NCBI RefSeq assembly: GCF_003349955.1
Contig: NZ_QLKQ01000005.1
Location: forward strand, 62,001-126,000
DNA: 64,000 nt
Origin: Azospirillum brasilense
Lineage (GTDB): Bacteria; Pseudomonadota; Alphaproteobacteria; Azospirillales; Azospirillaceae
Reading direction: 5' to 3'
Under the pieces are notes generated by a model. That model ran no database searches, had not been told where the DNA came from, and saw only the letters and a program-made list of their open reading frames with translations. The translations under genes and the position numbers were made by a program. Within the stretch, counting starts at the first letter, position 1. Each line of letters opens with the position of its first letter. Positions 48,760 through 57,679 of the stretch are shown here, piece after piece.

Positions 48760-49833
48760 TCATTCCGGCAGGATGCGGCGCTTCTGGAGTTCCTGGAGGA
48801 GATCGACGAACATCTCCTCGCTGTCCACGCACTCGTGGAAGCCCAGCTTGCGCGCCTTGATCGTGCTCATGTGGTGCGGGTTGGGGCGCTGGCCGTAGCC
48901 GAACAGGAAGTCGGCGAACTGCCAGGACGGCACGACCTCGGTGTATTTGTAGGGCTTGAGGCCGTGCTTCGCGACGACGCGGTCCCAGATCGGCTCGTTC
49001 TGCGGCATGATGCGGGCCAGCGAGAAGGGCTGCGCCGGCTCCAGCTCCATGCGGAACAGCTCGGCCACCTTGGGGAACACATTCTCCCAGACATAGACGT
49101 CGCCGTTGGCGATGTTGAAGACCTGGTTGGCGCATTGCGGGCTGGTGCCGGCCCATTCGGCGGCCTTGGCGATCAGCCGGGCGTCGGTCGCCTCGCCGAT
49201 GCGCGACGCCCCGCCGGGGAAGCGCAGCGGCAGGCCGTATTCGCGTGACACCGCGGCGAAGACGCCGATGGCGGTGATGATGTTCAGCGGGCTGCCGACT
49301 GCGAGGCCGCAGACGATCTGCGGGCGCAGCACGCTCCAGCTCCACTCCTTGCCCTGCTGGCGTTCGCCGATCCAGTCCTGCTGGTCGTAGTAGAAGTTGG
49401 GGCGCATGTAGCGCGGATCGCTCTCCCGCGCCGGCTGGCGGAAGGGGCCGAGATGGCCGCCATACGCCTTGGTGCCCTGCAGCAGCGTGATGTGGCGCAG
49501 GTTGGGCGACACCGCCTCGACGTTCTCGACCACGTTCTTCAGCATGGCGAGGTTGGTCTCGACATGGTCCCATTCCGACCAGCCGCGCGTCACGTCGGGC
49601 TTCTCGTAGACGGCGGTGTAGCAGATGTTGGTGACGCCCTTGATCGCGCGCAGCTTGCGGCAGTCGTCGGGGTCGCGCAGATCGACGGCGGCCCATTCGG
49701 CGGTGGTCTCGAAATCCGGGGTGCGGCGCGACACGCCGCAGACGTCCCAGTCCGGGGAGGCTTCGAAATGCTCCAGCATCGGGCGGCCGACGGTCCCCAG
49801 CGCACCCACGATCAGCATCTTCTGACGGGCCAT
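48760..49833 (-). CDS. PRISE-type short-chain reductase (progesterone 5beta-reductase/iridoid synthase-like)
   Basis: 357 residues. The nucleotide motif is IVGALGTVGRPMLEHF (residues 8-23). The active site follows the PRISE pattern rather than classical YxxxK: Lys122 in LQGTKAYGGH and Tyr148/149 in RPNFYYDQQDWI. PRISE enzymes use NADPH to reduce activated C=C bonds of enones, such as delta4-3-ketosteroids or 8-oxogeranial. In this operon it probably saturates an enone or enal of the imported compound before or after CoA activation. It lies 26 bp after the transporter ATPase gene. Confidence 0.85.
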   Translation of the reverse strand: MARQKMLIVGALGTVGRPMLEHFEASPDWDVCGVSRRTPDFETTAEWAAVDLRDPDDCRKLRAIKGVTNICYTAVYEKPDVTRGWSEWDHVETNLAMLKNVVENVEAVSPNLRHITLLQGTKAYGGHLGPFRQPARESDPRYMRPNFYYDQQDWIGERQQGKEWSWSVLRPQIVCGLAVGSPLNIITAIGVFAAVSREYGLPLRFPGGASRIGEATDARLIAKAAEWAGTSPQCANQVFNIANGDVYVWENVFPKVAELFRMELEPAQPFSLARIMPQNEPIWDRVVAKHGLKPYKYTEVVPSWQFADFLFGYGQRPNPHHMSTIKARKLGFHECVDSEEMFVDLLQELQKRRILPE

Positions 49834-49859
49834 GATTTCGTCCTTCTGTGCGGAATTCT

Positions 49860-50594
49860 TCAGAAAAGGGTCATCAGGTATTGGCGGTCGCCCAGCGGCT
49901 CGGGCGGGCCCTCGTAAATCTTGCGGCCGGTGCGCAGCACGGTGACGCTTTGCGCGATGGGCAGGGCGTGGACGACGTTCTGCTCGACCATCAGCACGGC
50001 CATGCGCAGCGCCCGGTTCACCTCGGCGATGGCCTCCATGACCCGCTGGACGAGGTTGGGGGCGAGGCCGATCGACGGTTCGTCGAGGATCATCACGTCG
50101 GGCCGGTGCATCAGCGCCATGCCCATCGCCAGCATCTGCTGCTGGCCGCCCGACATGGTGCCGGCGATCTGGCCGGCGCGTTCGCGCAGGATCGGGAACA
50201 GGTCCATCACCGCGTCGCGGTTCGCCCGGATTTCCGCCGGGTCGTGGGCCGTGTAGGCGCCGAGTTCCAGATTCTCGCGCACGGTCAGGCTGCGGAAGAT
50301 GCCGTGCCCCTGCGGGACCAGCGCGATCCCGGCCTTCACGTTGTCGGCGCAGCGCCGCCGGGTGATGTCCTCCCCCCGGTAGCGGACGGTCCCGGCGGAG
50401 GGCCGCAGCAGCCCGAAGACGGAGCGCACCAGCGTCGTCTTGCCGGCCCCGTTGTGGCCCAGCAGCACGCGGATCTCGCCGGCCCGCACCGTCAGGTCGA
50501 CCTCGTGAACCACCGCCCGCTTGCCGTAGCCGGCGCTGAGGCCGCGCACCTCCAGGACGGGTTCGGCGATCGGCATGGTGTGAATCTCGGTCAT
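49860..50594 (-). CDS. livF: Liv-type ABC ATPase (LivF)
   Basis: 244 residues. Walker A GHNGAGKTTLVR, signature MSGGQQQMLAMGMALM, Walker B VMILDEPSIGLAPN and switch EQNVVHAL are intact. ATG overlaps the stop of the fused permease-ATPase (ATGA). It is the second ATPase of a branched-chain-amino-acid-type (HAAT) importer. Operon context suggests an aromatic or cyclic acid rather than an amino acid as cargo. Confidence 0.9.
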   Translation of the reverse strand: MTEIHTMPIAEPVLEVRGLSAGYGKRAVVHEVDLTVRAGEIRVLLGHNGAGKTTLVRSVFGLLRPSAGTVRYRGEDITRRRCADNVKAGIALVPQGHGIFRSLTVRENLELGAYTAHDPAEIRANRDAVMDLFPILRERAGQIAGTMSGGQQQMLAMGMALMHRPDVMILDEPSIGLAPNLVQRVMEAIAEVNRALRMAVLMVEQNVVHALPIAQSVTVLRTGRKIYEGPPEPLGDRQYLMTLF

Positions 50595-52294
50595 CCGAAA
50601 TACCTCTCGGCCAGTTCGCGGTCGCGCATCAGCGTGTCCGGCGGTCCCTTGGTCAGCACGCGGCCCTCGTCGATGAAGACGATCTCGTCGCAGACGCCGC
50701 GGATGACCTCCAGATTGTGCTCGATGATGCAGACCGCCTTGTTGGCGCGGGCGAGGTCGCGGATCACCCCGCAGATGCGCTCCACCGTCACGGTGTCGAG
50801 GCCGGACAGTGGCTCGTCGAGCAGCAGAACGTCGGCCCCGGTCGCCAGCAGCCGGGCGATGACCAGCAGCTTCTCCTCGGCGTAGGACAGGTTGGCGGCG
50901 GTCTCGTCGGCCTTGGCGAGCAGCCCGACGAAGGAGGCGATCTCCAGCGCGCGGGCGACGTTCTCGCGGTCGGCCCGGCGGACGAGGCCGGGGCGGACAT
51001 AGACGTCCAGCGGGCGGTCGCCCGGCTGCGCGGGCAGCGAGACCAGGATGTTCTCCACCACCGTCAGCTTGGTGAAGAGCTTCAGGTCCTGGAAGGAGCG
51101 GGCCAACCCGGCGGCCACCACCTCGTGCGGCTTCAGCGTCGTCACGTCGCGGCCCCGGTAGAGGATGGTGCCGCCGGTCGGGCGCAGGAAACCGGACAGC
51201 AGGTTGAAGGCGGTCGTCTTGCCGGCGCCGTTGGGGCCGATCAGCCCGACGATCTCGCCGCGCTTCAGGTCGATGGTCAGGTCCTTCACCGCCTGGATGC
51301 CGCCGAAATGCTTGGACAGGGAGGTCGCGGAAACCACCACCTCCCCCGGCGTTCCGCCGGCGCGCTCCACGGCACTGGAGAGCGGGCCGTTGGCGGGAAC
51401 GCTGGACCGCGCGGCCCCGGTCGGGGTGCGGAACACCGTCTCGGGGAACAGCCCCTCCGGGCGCAGCCGCAGGATGACGATCAGCACCACGCCGTAGATC
51501 ACCTGCCGCACCATGTCGGCGATGTCGCCCGGCACATGGACGAACTTCAGCCCCTCCGGCAACAGCACCAGGATCGCCGCCCCGGCCAGCGAGCCCCACA
51601 AATTGCCCATGCCGCCCAGGATCACCATGGCGAGGATGAGGATGGTCTCCTCGATGGTGAAGGATTCCGGGTTCACGAAGGCGATGTAGTGGGCGATCAG
51701 CGTGCCGGCGACCGAGGCCAGCCCCGCCGACATCGCGAAGACCACCAGCTTCATGCGGACGAGGTTCTTGCCGACCGCCTGGGCCGCCGCCTCGTTCTCC
51801 CGCATGGCGCGCAGGGAGCGTCCGAAGGGCGAGGCGCCGAGCCTCCAGGCGACGGCGCAGCACAGCGCCGCCATCACCGCGGCCAGCGGCAGGAAGGTCA
51901 CCGGGCTGGTCAGCGCCGTGCCGAACAGCGACACCGGGGGGATGCCGGCGATGCCGTCCGGCCCGCCGGTCAGCGGCTTGCTGTTCATCAGCACGTCGAT
52001 GGTTATGGCCTGCAGCGCCAGCGTGATGACGACCAGATAATGGCTGCCCACCCGCATGGCGGGAAAGGCGACCAGCAGGCCGAGGCCGGCGGTCACCACC
52101 ACCCCGGCCAGCAGGGTCAGGGGAAAGCCGATGCCGAGCTTCGTCCCCAGGATGCCGGCGGCGTAGGCGCCGCTGGCGTAAAAGGTGGCGTGCGCCAAGG
52201 CGAAGATGCCGCCGAAGCCGATCAGCAGGTTGAAGGAGGTCGCCAGGATGCCGTAGAGGCAGACCATGACGAGGATGTGGGCGAGATATTCCAT
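50591..52294 (-). CDS. Fused Liv-type permease-ATPase (LivM-LivG)
   Basis: 567 residues. The N-terminal part (about 1-285) is a LivM-type permease, with GFGGIFALAHATFYASGAYA and a large set of membrane segments. The C-terminal part (about 310-567) is a LivG ATPase with GPNGAGKTTAFNLLSG, LSYAEEKLLVIARLL and VLLLDEPLSGLD. The linker around residues 286-310 is Pro/Ser/Ala-rich. The fusion fixes a 1:1 permease-ATPase ratio. A second, equally fused protein occurs at 60773-62569. Confidence 0.9.
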   Translation of the reverse strand: MEYLAHILVMVCLYGILATSFNLLIGFGGIFALAHATFYASGAYAAGILGTKLGIGFPLTLLAGVVVTAGLGLLVAFPAMRVGSHYLVVITLALQAITIDVLMNSKPLTGGPDGIAGIPPVSLFGTALTSPVTFLPLAAVMAALCCAVAWRLGASPFGRSLRAMRENEAAAQAVGKNLVRMKLVVFAMSAGLASVAGTLIAHYIAFVNPESFTIEETILILAMVILGGMGNLWGSLAGAAILVLLPEGLKFVHVPGDIADMVRQVIYGVVLIVILRLRPEGLFPETVFRTPTGAARSSVPANGPLSSAVERAGGTPGEVVVSATSLSKHFGGIQAVKDLTIDLKRGEIVGLIGPNGAGKTTAFNLLSGFLRPTGGTILYRGRDVTTLKPHEVVAAGLARSFQDLKLFTKLTVVENILVSLPAQPGDRPLDVYVRPGLVRRADRENVARALEIASFVGLLAKADETAANLSYAEEKLLVIARLLATGADVLLLDEPLSGLDTVTVERICGVIRDLARANKAVCIIEHNLEVIRGVCDEIVFIDEGRVLTKGPPDTLMRDRELAERYFG

Positions 52295-52310
52295 GGCTGT
52301 GTCCCTCTCC

Positions 52311-53174
52311 TCACGCCCGGCGGACGATGCCGGAGGGGCGGGCGAGCAGGAACCCGAACAGCACCACGAAGACGATGGTGTTCTGCCACTCCGTGGGGAT
52401 CTGCCACATACCCAGGCTCTGCACGAAGGCCAGCAGGAAGGCGGCGATGACCGCCCCGCGCAGCGATCCCACCCCGCCGACGATCACCGCGACGAAGGCG
52501 ACGAACACCGCGCCGAAGCCCATGTTGGGGTTCAGCCCGTCGCGCAGCAGGACCAGCGCCCCGGCCACCGCCGACACCGCCGAACCCAGCGCGAAGACCA
52601 GGATGGACAGCCGCGTCGTGTCGATGCCGATGACGGTGGCCATCTCGCGGTTGTCGGCCATGGCGCGGATGGCCTTGCCGTAGCGGCTGGCCCGCAGGAA
52701 CAGCGCGATGCCGCAACCGACCAGCAGCGCCGCCGCGACCTGCCCCAGCTGCACCGTGGTGAAGAAGGCGTTGCCGACGAAATGCACGTCGTAGGCGACG
52801 CTGTCGACCGTCTTGACCCCGGTGCCGAAGACGATGCCGATCAGGTTCTTCATGACGATGAACAGGCCGAGCGAGGCGACCAGGACGACGAAGGGCGGGC
52901 TGCCGCTGATCTCGAACGGGCGGTAGATGAACAGGTAGCAGCCGACGCCGAGCGCCGCGGTGAAGGCGATCCCCAGCAGCACCGCCAACCAGAAGGGCAG
53001 CCCGACCAGCGCCGCCAGCGCCCAGATGGCGTAGGCGCCGACCGCGTAGACCGGCCCGTAGGCGAAATGCACGACGCCGGTCGTCCCGAAGATCAACGCG
53101 AAGCCCATCGCCAGCAGGGCGAAATGCGCGCCGTTGAACAGACCGTTCAGGGTCAGTTGGATGAGCAGATCCAT
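52311..53174 (-). CDS. livH: Liv-type ABC permease (LivH)
   Basis: 287 residues. The sequence contains GLFNGAHFALLAMGFALIFG near the N-terminus, the conserved loop IRAMADNREMATVIGIDTTR, and VAVIVGGVGSLRGAVIAAFL near the C-terminus, all typical of LivH. It lies 16 bp before the fused permease-ATPase gene and behind a palindromic repeat pair that separates it from the binding-protein gene. Confidence 0.9.
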   Translation of the reverse strand: MDLLIQLTLNGLFNGAHFALLAMGFALIFGTTGVVHFAYGPVYAVGAYAIWALAALVGLPFWLAVLLGIAFTAALGVGCYLFIYRPFEISGSPPFVVLVASLGLFIVMKNLIGIVFGTGVKTVDSVAYDVHFVGNAFFTTVQLGQVAAALLVGCGIALFLRASRYGKAIRAMADNREMATVIGIDTTRLSILVFALGSAVSAVAGALVLLRDGLNPNMGFGAVFVAFVAVIVGGVGSLRGAVIAAFLLAFVQSLGMWQIPTEWQNTIVFVVLFGFLLARPSGIVRRA

Positions 53175-53196
53175 GGAATGGCGCTCCTGTCTTTTT

Positions 53197-53304
53197 CCCC
53201 CTCTCCCCTCCGGGGAGAGGGTTGGGGTGAGGGGGATGCGCGTGTCGGAGCGTCCGGCAAAAGCGCAACCCCCTCACCCTCCCCTCTCCCCGGAGGGGAG
53301 AGGG
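53197..53304. repeat. Inverted pair of palindromic intergenic repeats
   Basis: A unit of about 38 bp, containing ctctcccctccggggagagg and a G-rich tail ending tgaggggg, occurs at 53197-53235 and in inverse orientation at 53269-53304. It lies between the binding-protein and LivH genes. A near-identical pair occupies the same position in the second Liv operon (63482-63590). Confidence 0.8.
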
Positions 53305-53325
53305 CTAAGTCGGGCGGACCGGCGA

Positions 53326-54471
53326 TCAGTCGCCCGAGGTGAACTTCACGAACGTCTGCTCGCCGTTCTCCAGGCGGAACACCGCCACCGGCTTCTGCGC
53401 CACGCCGTTCTTGCGGAAGGTCAGCGTCTTGCCATAGACGCTGTCGAAGGTCGGATTCTCCCACAGCGCCTGGACCAGACGCTCGCCGCTGTAATAGTCG
53501 CCGCCCTTGGCCTTCGCCCGCCGGATCAGCTCGGCGATGACGTAGACGCCCTCGTAGTAGTTGGCGGCGTAGAAGTCCGGCATCTCGCCGAATTTCGCCT
53601 TGTAGGCGTCGGCGAAGCGCTTGGACCACGGGTTCTCGTCGGTGGCGGCGAAGTAGTCGGTGACGACCTCCACCCCCTCGGCGTGCTTGCCGGCGACCTT
53701 GGTGTCCTCGGCGGTCCATTCCATGCAATAGACCGGCTGCTTCATGCCCAGCTCGCGCATGCGCTTCACCGCCAGCCCGGCCTGCGGTGTCGTCGGCCAG
53801 TTGGCGATGGCGTCGGGCTGGGAAGCGCGCAGCTTGGCGACCTGGGTGTCGATGTTGGCGGCGTCGGCCTGGAACTGCTCGGCGGCGACCATCTTCAGCC
53901 CCATGCCCTCCCACGCCTTGGTGGTGGCGGCGATGGTGGCGTCGCCGAACTCCGACTTGATGGCGATCTGGGCGAGCTTCTTCGCCCCCTGCTCGGCCGC
54001 GCGGTGGGCGATGCCGGCGGCCAGATCGGACGCCATGGAGCGGATGTTGAACATGTAGGGGGAGGTGCCGACCGTCTGGGCGCTGACCCCGCCGCCGTTG
54101 ATCATCATCACCTTCTTCTGGTCGCCGATGGGCATGGTGGCCAGCGTCACCGTGGAGAAGGAGGGCAGCACCGCCTTCACCCCCTCGACGTCGATCAGCC
54201 GGTTCATGCCGGCGACCGCGGCCTGGGCGCTGCCGCTCTTGTGGTCCTCGATGACCAGTTGCAGCTTGACGCCGTCGATGCCGCCCTGGGCGTTGATCTC
54301 GTCCACGGCGAGCTGCGCCCCGGCGCTCATCACCTTGCCGTAATGGGGCGAGGCGCCGGTCATCGCGAAGATGCCGCCGATCTTGTAGACCGCCGGATCG
54401 GCGGCCAGGGCGGCGCCGCTGGTGAGCGCGCTGCTCAGCACGAGTGCTGCGAACAGGGTGCGTTTCGACAT
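53326..54471 (-). CDS. Liv-type periplasmic binding protein
   Basis: 381 residues with a signal peptide (about 1-23, ending AALA). Peripla_BP_6 features include YKIGGIFAMTGASPHYGKVM, QLAVDEINAQGGIDG and FYAANYYEGVYVIAELIRRA. The family binds branched-chain amino acids, amides or aromatic acids. Ligand unknown; the downstream CoA ligase and PRISE reductase favour an organic acid. Confidence 0.88.
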   Translation of the reverse strand: MSKRTLFAALVLSSALTSGAALAADPAVYKIGGIFAMTGASPHYGKVMSAGAQLAVDEINAQGGIDGVKLQLVIEDHKSGSAQAAVAGMNRLIDVEGVKAVLPSFSTVTLATMPIGDQKKVMMINGGGVSAQTVGTSPYMFNIRSMASDLAAGIAHRAAEQGAKKLAQIAIKSEFGDATIAATTKAWEGMGLKMVAAEQFQADAANIDTQVAKLRASQPDAIANWPTTPQAGLAVKRMRELGMKQPVYCMEWTAEDTKVAGKHAEGVEVVTDYFAATDENPWSKRFADAYKAKFGEMPDFYAANYYEGVYVIAELIRRAKAKGGDYYSGERLVQALWENPTFDSVYGKTLTFRKNGVAQKPVAVFRLENGEQTFVKFTSGD

Positions 54472-54546
54472 CGTTCCCTCCCAGGAATCCGTTGTTCGGG
54501 GGTGACGCGGTCCCGTTGGCGGGACTCGTTGCCGTTTCGAAAGAAA

Positions 54547-55293
54547 TCAGCGGGCAAAAGACAGCCCGGACAGCAGCCGCCGGACCGACGGCGCGGCGTG
54601 GTTCTCGGCCAGCAGCGGGGCCAGCCGCGCGGTCTTGTCCGCCATCGACGGGCGGTCCTCCATGCGCAGGATGCGCCGGCCCGCCGCCAGGGCGTCCAGC
54701 CGGTCGCGGTACCAGGCGATGCGCGCCTCCGCCGCCTCGGCGAAGCCGTCGGCGGGCAATATCTCGGTCAGGAAGCCGAAACCGTAGGCCTGCGCCGCGT
54801 CCATCATCCGGCCCCCCGCCAGGATCTGGAAGGCCAGCGCCGCCGGCAGCCGTTCGGTCAGCGCGGCGTGGACGAAGGCCGGGTAGAGGCCGAAGCGCAT
54901 CTCGGGAAAGCCGAACTGCACATCGTCGGCCCCCAGCACGAGGTCGCTGAGGCACGCCACGATGCAGCCGGCGCCCAGCGTCCGGCCATGCACGACGCTG
55001 ATGACGGGCACCGCCGAACCGTGCAGCGCCTGCATCGCCGCCCGCAGCGCCTCCTCCTGGGCGGCGAAGGCCTCGGCCCCGCGGCTCATCTCGGCGACAT
55101 CGCCGCCGGCGCAGAAGCCGCGCGGTCCGGCCCCGTCGATCGCCACCAGGGCCGCTCCGGCAACGGGCGCGCCGTCCACGGCCTCGGCCAGCGCGCGCAG
55201 GGTCACGGTGTCGAGCGCGTTGATCTTCGCGGGGCGGTTCAGGGTGATGCGCCGCAGGTCGCCGTCGTCGCGGACCAGCAGGGTGCCGGTCAT
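54547..55293 (-). CDS. Enoyl-CoA hydratase/isomerase-family protein
   Basis: 248 residues. The oxyanion-hole segments are GPRGFCAGGDVAEM and HGRTLGAGCIVACLSDLVLG; the Glu-containing segment GFPEMRFGLYPAF follows. FCAGGDV and the single Glu resemble 3-hydroxyisobutyryl-CoA hydrolases as well as hydratases, so hydrolase activity is an alternative. The start at 55293 overlaps the MaoC-like stop (ATGA). Confidence 0.8.
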   Translation of the reverse strand: MTGTLLVRDDGDLRRITLNRPAKINALDTVTLRALAEAVDGAPVAGAALVAIDGAGPRGFCAGGDVAEMSRGAEAFAAQEEALRAAMQALHGSAVPVISVVHGRTLGAGCIVACLSDLVLGADDVQFGFPEMRFGLYPAFVHAALTERLPAALAFQILAGGRMMDAAQAYGFGFLTEILPADGFAEAAEARIAWYRDRLDALAAGRRILRMEDRPSMADKTARLAPLLAENHAAPSVRRLLSGLSFAR

Positions 55294-55691
55294 GACGTCG
55301 CCCTCCCCGCCCCGTGCAGCATGCGACCGGCGATCACCGTCTCCCCATGCTGGTTGTCGATCCAGACGTCGTAGCCGTCGCCGTCGGGGCGGCGCTGGCC
55401 GCCCGCGGTCACCACGTCGTCCTCGCGCACCGGGCGCAGGAAGCGGATGTCCAGCGTCGCGTCGGACACCGCCGCCTCGCCCAGGCTGCGGCGGACCGAC
55501 TGCCAAAGCAGATTCACCGACAGCAGCCCGTGGGCGATGATGCCCTTCATCGGCGTCGTCGCCGCGAAGTCGGGATCGACGTGGATCGGGTTGAAGTCGT
55601 CGGTCAGCTCGGCGTAGAGCCGGATCGCCGCGCGGTCGATCCGCTTGGTGACCGGGGTCAGGCGGTCGATGGTGGTCGTCCCGTCCGCCAT
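55290..55691 (-). CDS. MaoC-like (R)-enoyl-CoA hydratase
   Basis: 133 residues from ATG 55691. The hydratase-2 motif D-x4-H is intact: Asp32 and His37 in DDFNPIHVD, with GIIAHGLL following. It should add water to a trans-2-enoyl-CoA. The next protein upstream is another small hotdog protein without these residues, so an active/inactive heterodimer is plausible, as in ChsH1-ChsH2 of steroid side-chain degradation. Confidence 0.82.
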   Translation of the reverse strand: MADGTTTIDRLTPVTKRIDRAAIRLYAELTDDFNPIHVDPDFAATTPMKGIIAHGLLSVNLLWQSVRRSLGEAAVSDATLDIRFLRPVREDDVVTAGGQRRPDGDGYDVWIDNQHGETVIAGRMLHGAGRATS

Positions 55692-55693
55692 GG

Positions 55694-56077
55694 TCAGGCC
55701 GCCCACAGGATGGTCATGCGGCCGCGGAAGCAGGGAGTGCCGTCCTCCCCCACCGTCTCGGTGTCGAAATGGACCCAGCGGCGGTCGCGCTTCAGCTCCT
55801 TTCCGGCGCAGGCGATGCGGGTGGTCAACCGCTCCCCGACCGCCGGGCGGCGCAGCATCTCGTACCGCTGGGAGCCGTGGATGTTTCCCGGCGGGCGCGG
55901 CACGACGAGGCTGGAATAGGCCCGCATGGTCGCCACCGCGATCATTCCGGCAGGCATCCGCCCGTCCGGCGGGTCGTCGGGATAGAGGCTGGTCCAGCGC
56001 TCCATCAGCGCGTCGGACAGGTGAAGCTCCTCGGCGCCGAAGGCGGCGCCCTCCTGGAGCGTGTCGAACAAATGCAT
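55694..56077 (-). CDS. Small hotdog-fold (MaoC-like) protein, probably non-catalytic
   Basis: 127 residues, ATG 56077 with gggaggg 8 bp upstream. The length and C-terminal strand pattern (RWVHFDTETVGEDGTPCFRG) fit a single hotdog domain. At the active-site helix it reads YPDDPPDGRMPAGMIAVATM, without the Asp-x4-His dyad. It ends 2 bp before the catalytic MaoC gene starts. A structural partner role is inferred. Confidence 0.65.
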   Translation of the reverse strand: MHLFDTLQEGAAFGAEELHLSDALMERWTSLYPDDPPDGRMPAGMIAVATMRAYSSLVVPRPPGNIHGSQRYEMLRRPAVGERLTTRIACAGKELKRDRRWVHFDTETVGEDGTPCFRGRMTILWAA

Positions 56078-56103
56078 GGATGGTCCCTCCCGAAGGGTTG
56101 GGT

Positions 56104-56529
56104 TCACTCCACCAGGGGCCGGACCTGCGGCAGCGCGCCGCCGCCGGCCAGCGGCTCGAACAGGACGCGGACGCGCAGGCCGATGCGGGCGTCCGACGGT
56201 GGGCAGCCGCGCAGATTGACCATCAGGCGGAAGCCCTCGTCGACATCGACCAGCGCCAGGACGTAGGGCGTGTCCGCCTTGAAGGCGGCGGTCGGCGCCC
56301 GGTGGACGATGGTGTAGCTGTGGATGGTGCCGAGCCCGGCGGACCGCTCCGTCCCCGGCCCTGTGGCCCGGCATTCGGTGCAGAAGGGCCGCGGCGGAAA
56401 CTGGACGTGGCCGCAGGCGGCGCAGCGCTGAAAGGTCAGCGCCCCCTCCGCGCAGGCGTCCCAGAAGGCGCGGGTGTCCGCGGTGACCAGCGGCACGGGC
56501 TTCATGGGGGATGGATCGGTCGCGCTCAT
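56104..56529 (-). CDS. DUF35 zinc-ribbon/OB-fold protein
   Basis: 141 residues. The N-terminal rubredoxin-like zinc ribbon has CAACGH and CTECRA (about residues 36-53) with the family text FQRCAACGHVQFPPRPFCTE. The C-terminal OB fold binds acyl-CoA in the family. DUF35 proteins partner with SCP2-type thiolases and aldolases; the neighbouring thiolase-like gene ends one base before this ATG. Confidence 0.88.
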   Translation of the reverse strand: MSATDPSPMKPVPLVTADTRAFWDACAEGALTFQRCAACGHVQFPPRPFCTECRATGPGTERSAGLGTIHSYTIVHRAPTAAFKADTPYVLALVDVDEGFRLMVNLRGCPPSDARIGLRVRVLFEPLAGGGALPQVRPLVE

Positions 56530-56530
56530 C

Positions 56531-57679
56531 TCACGCCCTCCCCAGGATCAGCGAGCAGTGGGCGGACAGGATGCCGCCGTCGCCGTGAACGAAGGCGGTT
56601 TCCGCCCCCGCCACCTGCCGGGCCTCGGCCTCGCCGCGCAGTTGCCGCACCGCCTCGACGATGTGGAACATGCCGCCCGCCGCCCCGGAATGGCCGTAGG
56701 ACAGCAGCCCGCCGTGGGTGTTGCAGGGCAGAACCCCGTCCAGCTCCAGCGCGCCGTCGAGGATCGCCGGACCGGCCTCCCCCTTCGGGAAGAAGCCGAT
56801 GGATTCCAGCTCGGCCAGCAGGGTGATGGTGAAGCTGTCGTAGATCTCGGCCACGTCGATGTCCGCCGGGGTCAGCCCGGCCATGGCGAAGGCCTGCGCC
56901 GCCGATTGCCGGCAACCGAAATCGGTCAGAGAGGGCATGGCGAAGGCGTGCTCGTGCGTGTTCATCTGGCCGTAGCCGAGGATCGACACCGCGCGGTCCG
57001 TGTGGTCGGCCGCCACGTCGGCGGCGCTGATCACCAGGGCGGCGCCACCGTCGGAGACGAGGCAGCAATCGAACAGCCGCAACGGGTCGGCGATCATGCG
57101 GGCGGACAGCGCCTGCTCCATGGTCAGCGGGTCGCGGGCCTGGGCCTTGGGGTGGCGGCGCGCGTGGCCGCGCTGGGTGACGGAGATAGCCGCGAGATGC
57201 TCCGCCGTGACGCCCTGTTCATGCATGCAACGCCGGGCGACCAGCGCGTAGGCCGCGGGGATCGACATGCCGTAGGGGCGCTCGAACTGCGGGTGCCCGA
57301 CCTCGGCCAGCGCGGCGACGGCGCCGCTGCGCCCCAGCCCGGTCAGGCGGTTGTCGGCGCAGACCGCCAGGACGTTGCGGCAGATGCCCGCCCGCACCAG
57401 CGCCGCCGCCTGCATCACCAGCGCGCAGGCGGTCGCCCCGCCGGCCTGGACGGCGGCGCTGTAGGACGGCGCGATGCCGAAATACTCGTTGAAGACCGAC
57501 GACAGCATCAGATGCGGCTCGGCCAGCGAATAGGCGCACAGCACGCCGTCCACCTCGTCGGCCCGCAGGCCGGCGTCGGCCAGCGCCGCGGACGCCGCTT
57601 CGGCGTGAAGCGCCATGCACCCGCTGCCGTCCAGCCGCCCGACGGCGGTGTCGGCGGCTCCGGAGATCACCGGGGTCAT
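56531..57679 (-). CDS. SCP2-type thiolase-like protein lacking the nucleophilic Cys
   Basis: 382 residues. The thiolase fold is evident from LHAEAASAALADAGLRADEV, DVAEIYDSFTITLLAELESI and LPCNTHGGLLSYGHSGAAGG. At the nucleophile position (normally a Cys in N-x-x-C-x-S/A-G) it reads AAVQAGGATACALV, where the equivalent residue is Gly or Ala. Thiolase-fold proteins without this Cys and paired with DUF35, such as Ltp2 of steroid degradation, act as retro-aldolases releasing a ketone and acetyl- or propionyl-CoA. The same is likely here. Confidence 0.82.
   Translation of the reverse strand: MTPVISGAADTAVGRLDGSGCMALHAEAASAALADAGLRADEVDGVLCAYSLAEPHLMLSSVFNEYFGIAPSYSAAVQAGGATACALVMQAAALVRAGICRNVLAVCADNRLTGLGRSGAVAALAEVGHPQFERPYGMSIPAAYALVARRCMHEQGVTAEHLAAISVTQRGHARRHPKAQARDPLTMEQALSARMIADPLRLFDCCLVSDGGAALVISAADVAADHTDRAVSILGYGQMNTHEHAFAMPSLTDFGCRQSAAQAFAMAGLTPADIDVAEIYDSFTITLLAELESIGFFPKGEAGPAILDGALELDGVLPCNTHGGLLSYGHSGAAGGMFHIVEAVRQLRGEAEARQVAGAETAFVHGDGGILSAHCSLILGRA

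Noticed and set aside
53197-53304. CRISPR array at the C/G-rich repeats
   Set aside because: Only two inverted copies with a single short interval; no regular spacers and no cas genes.
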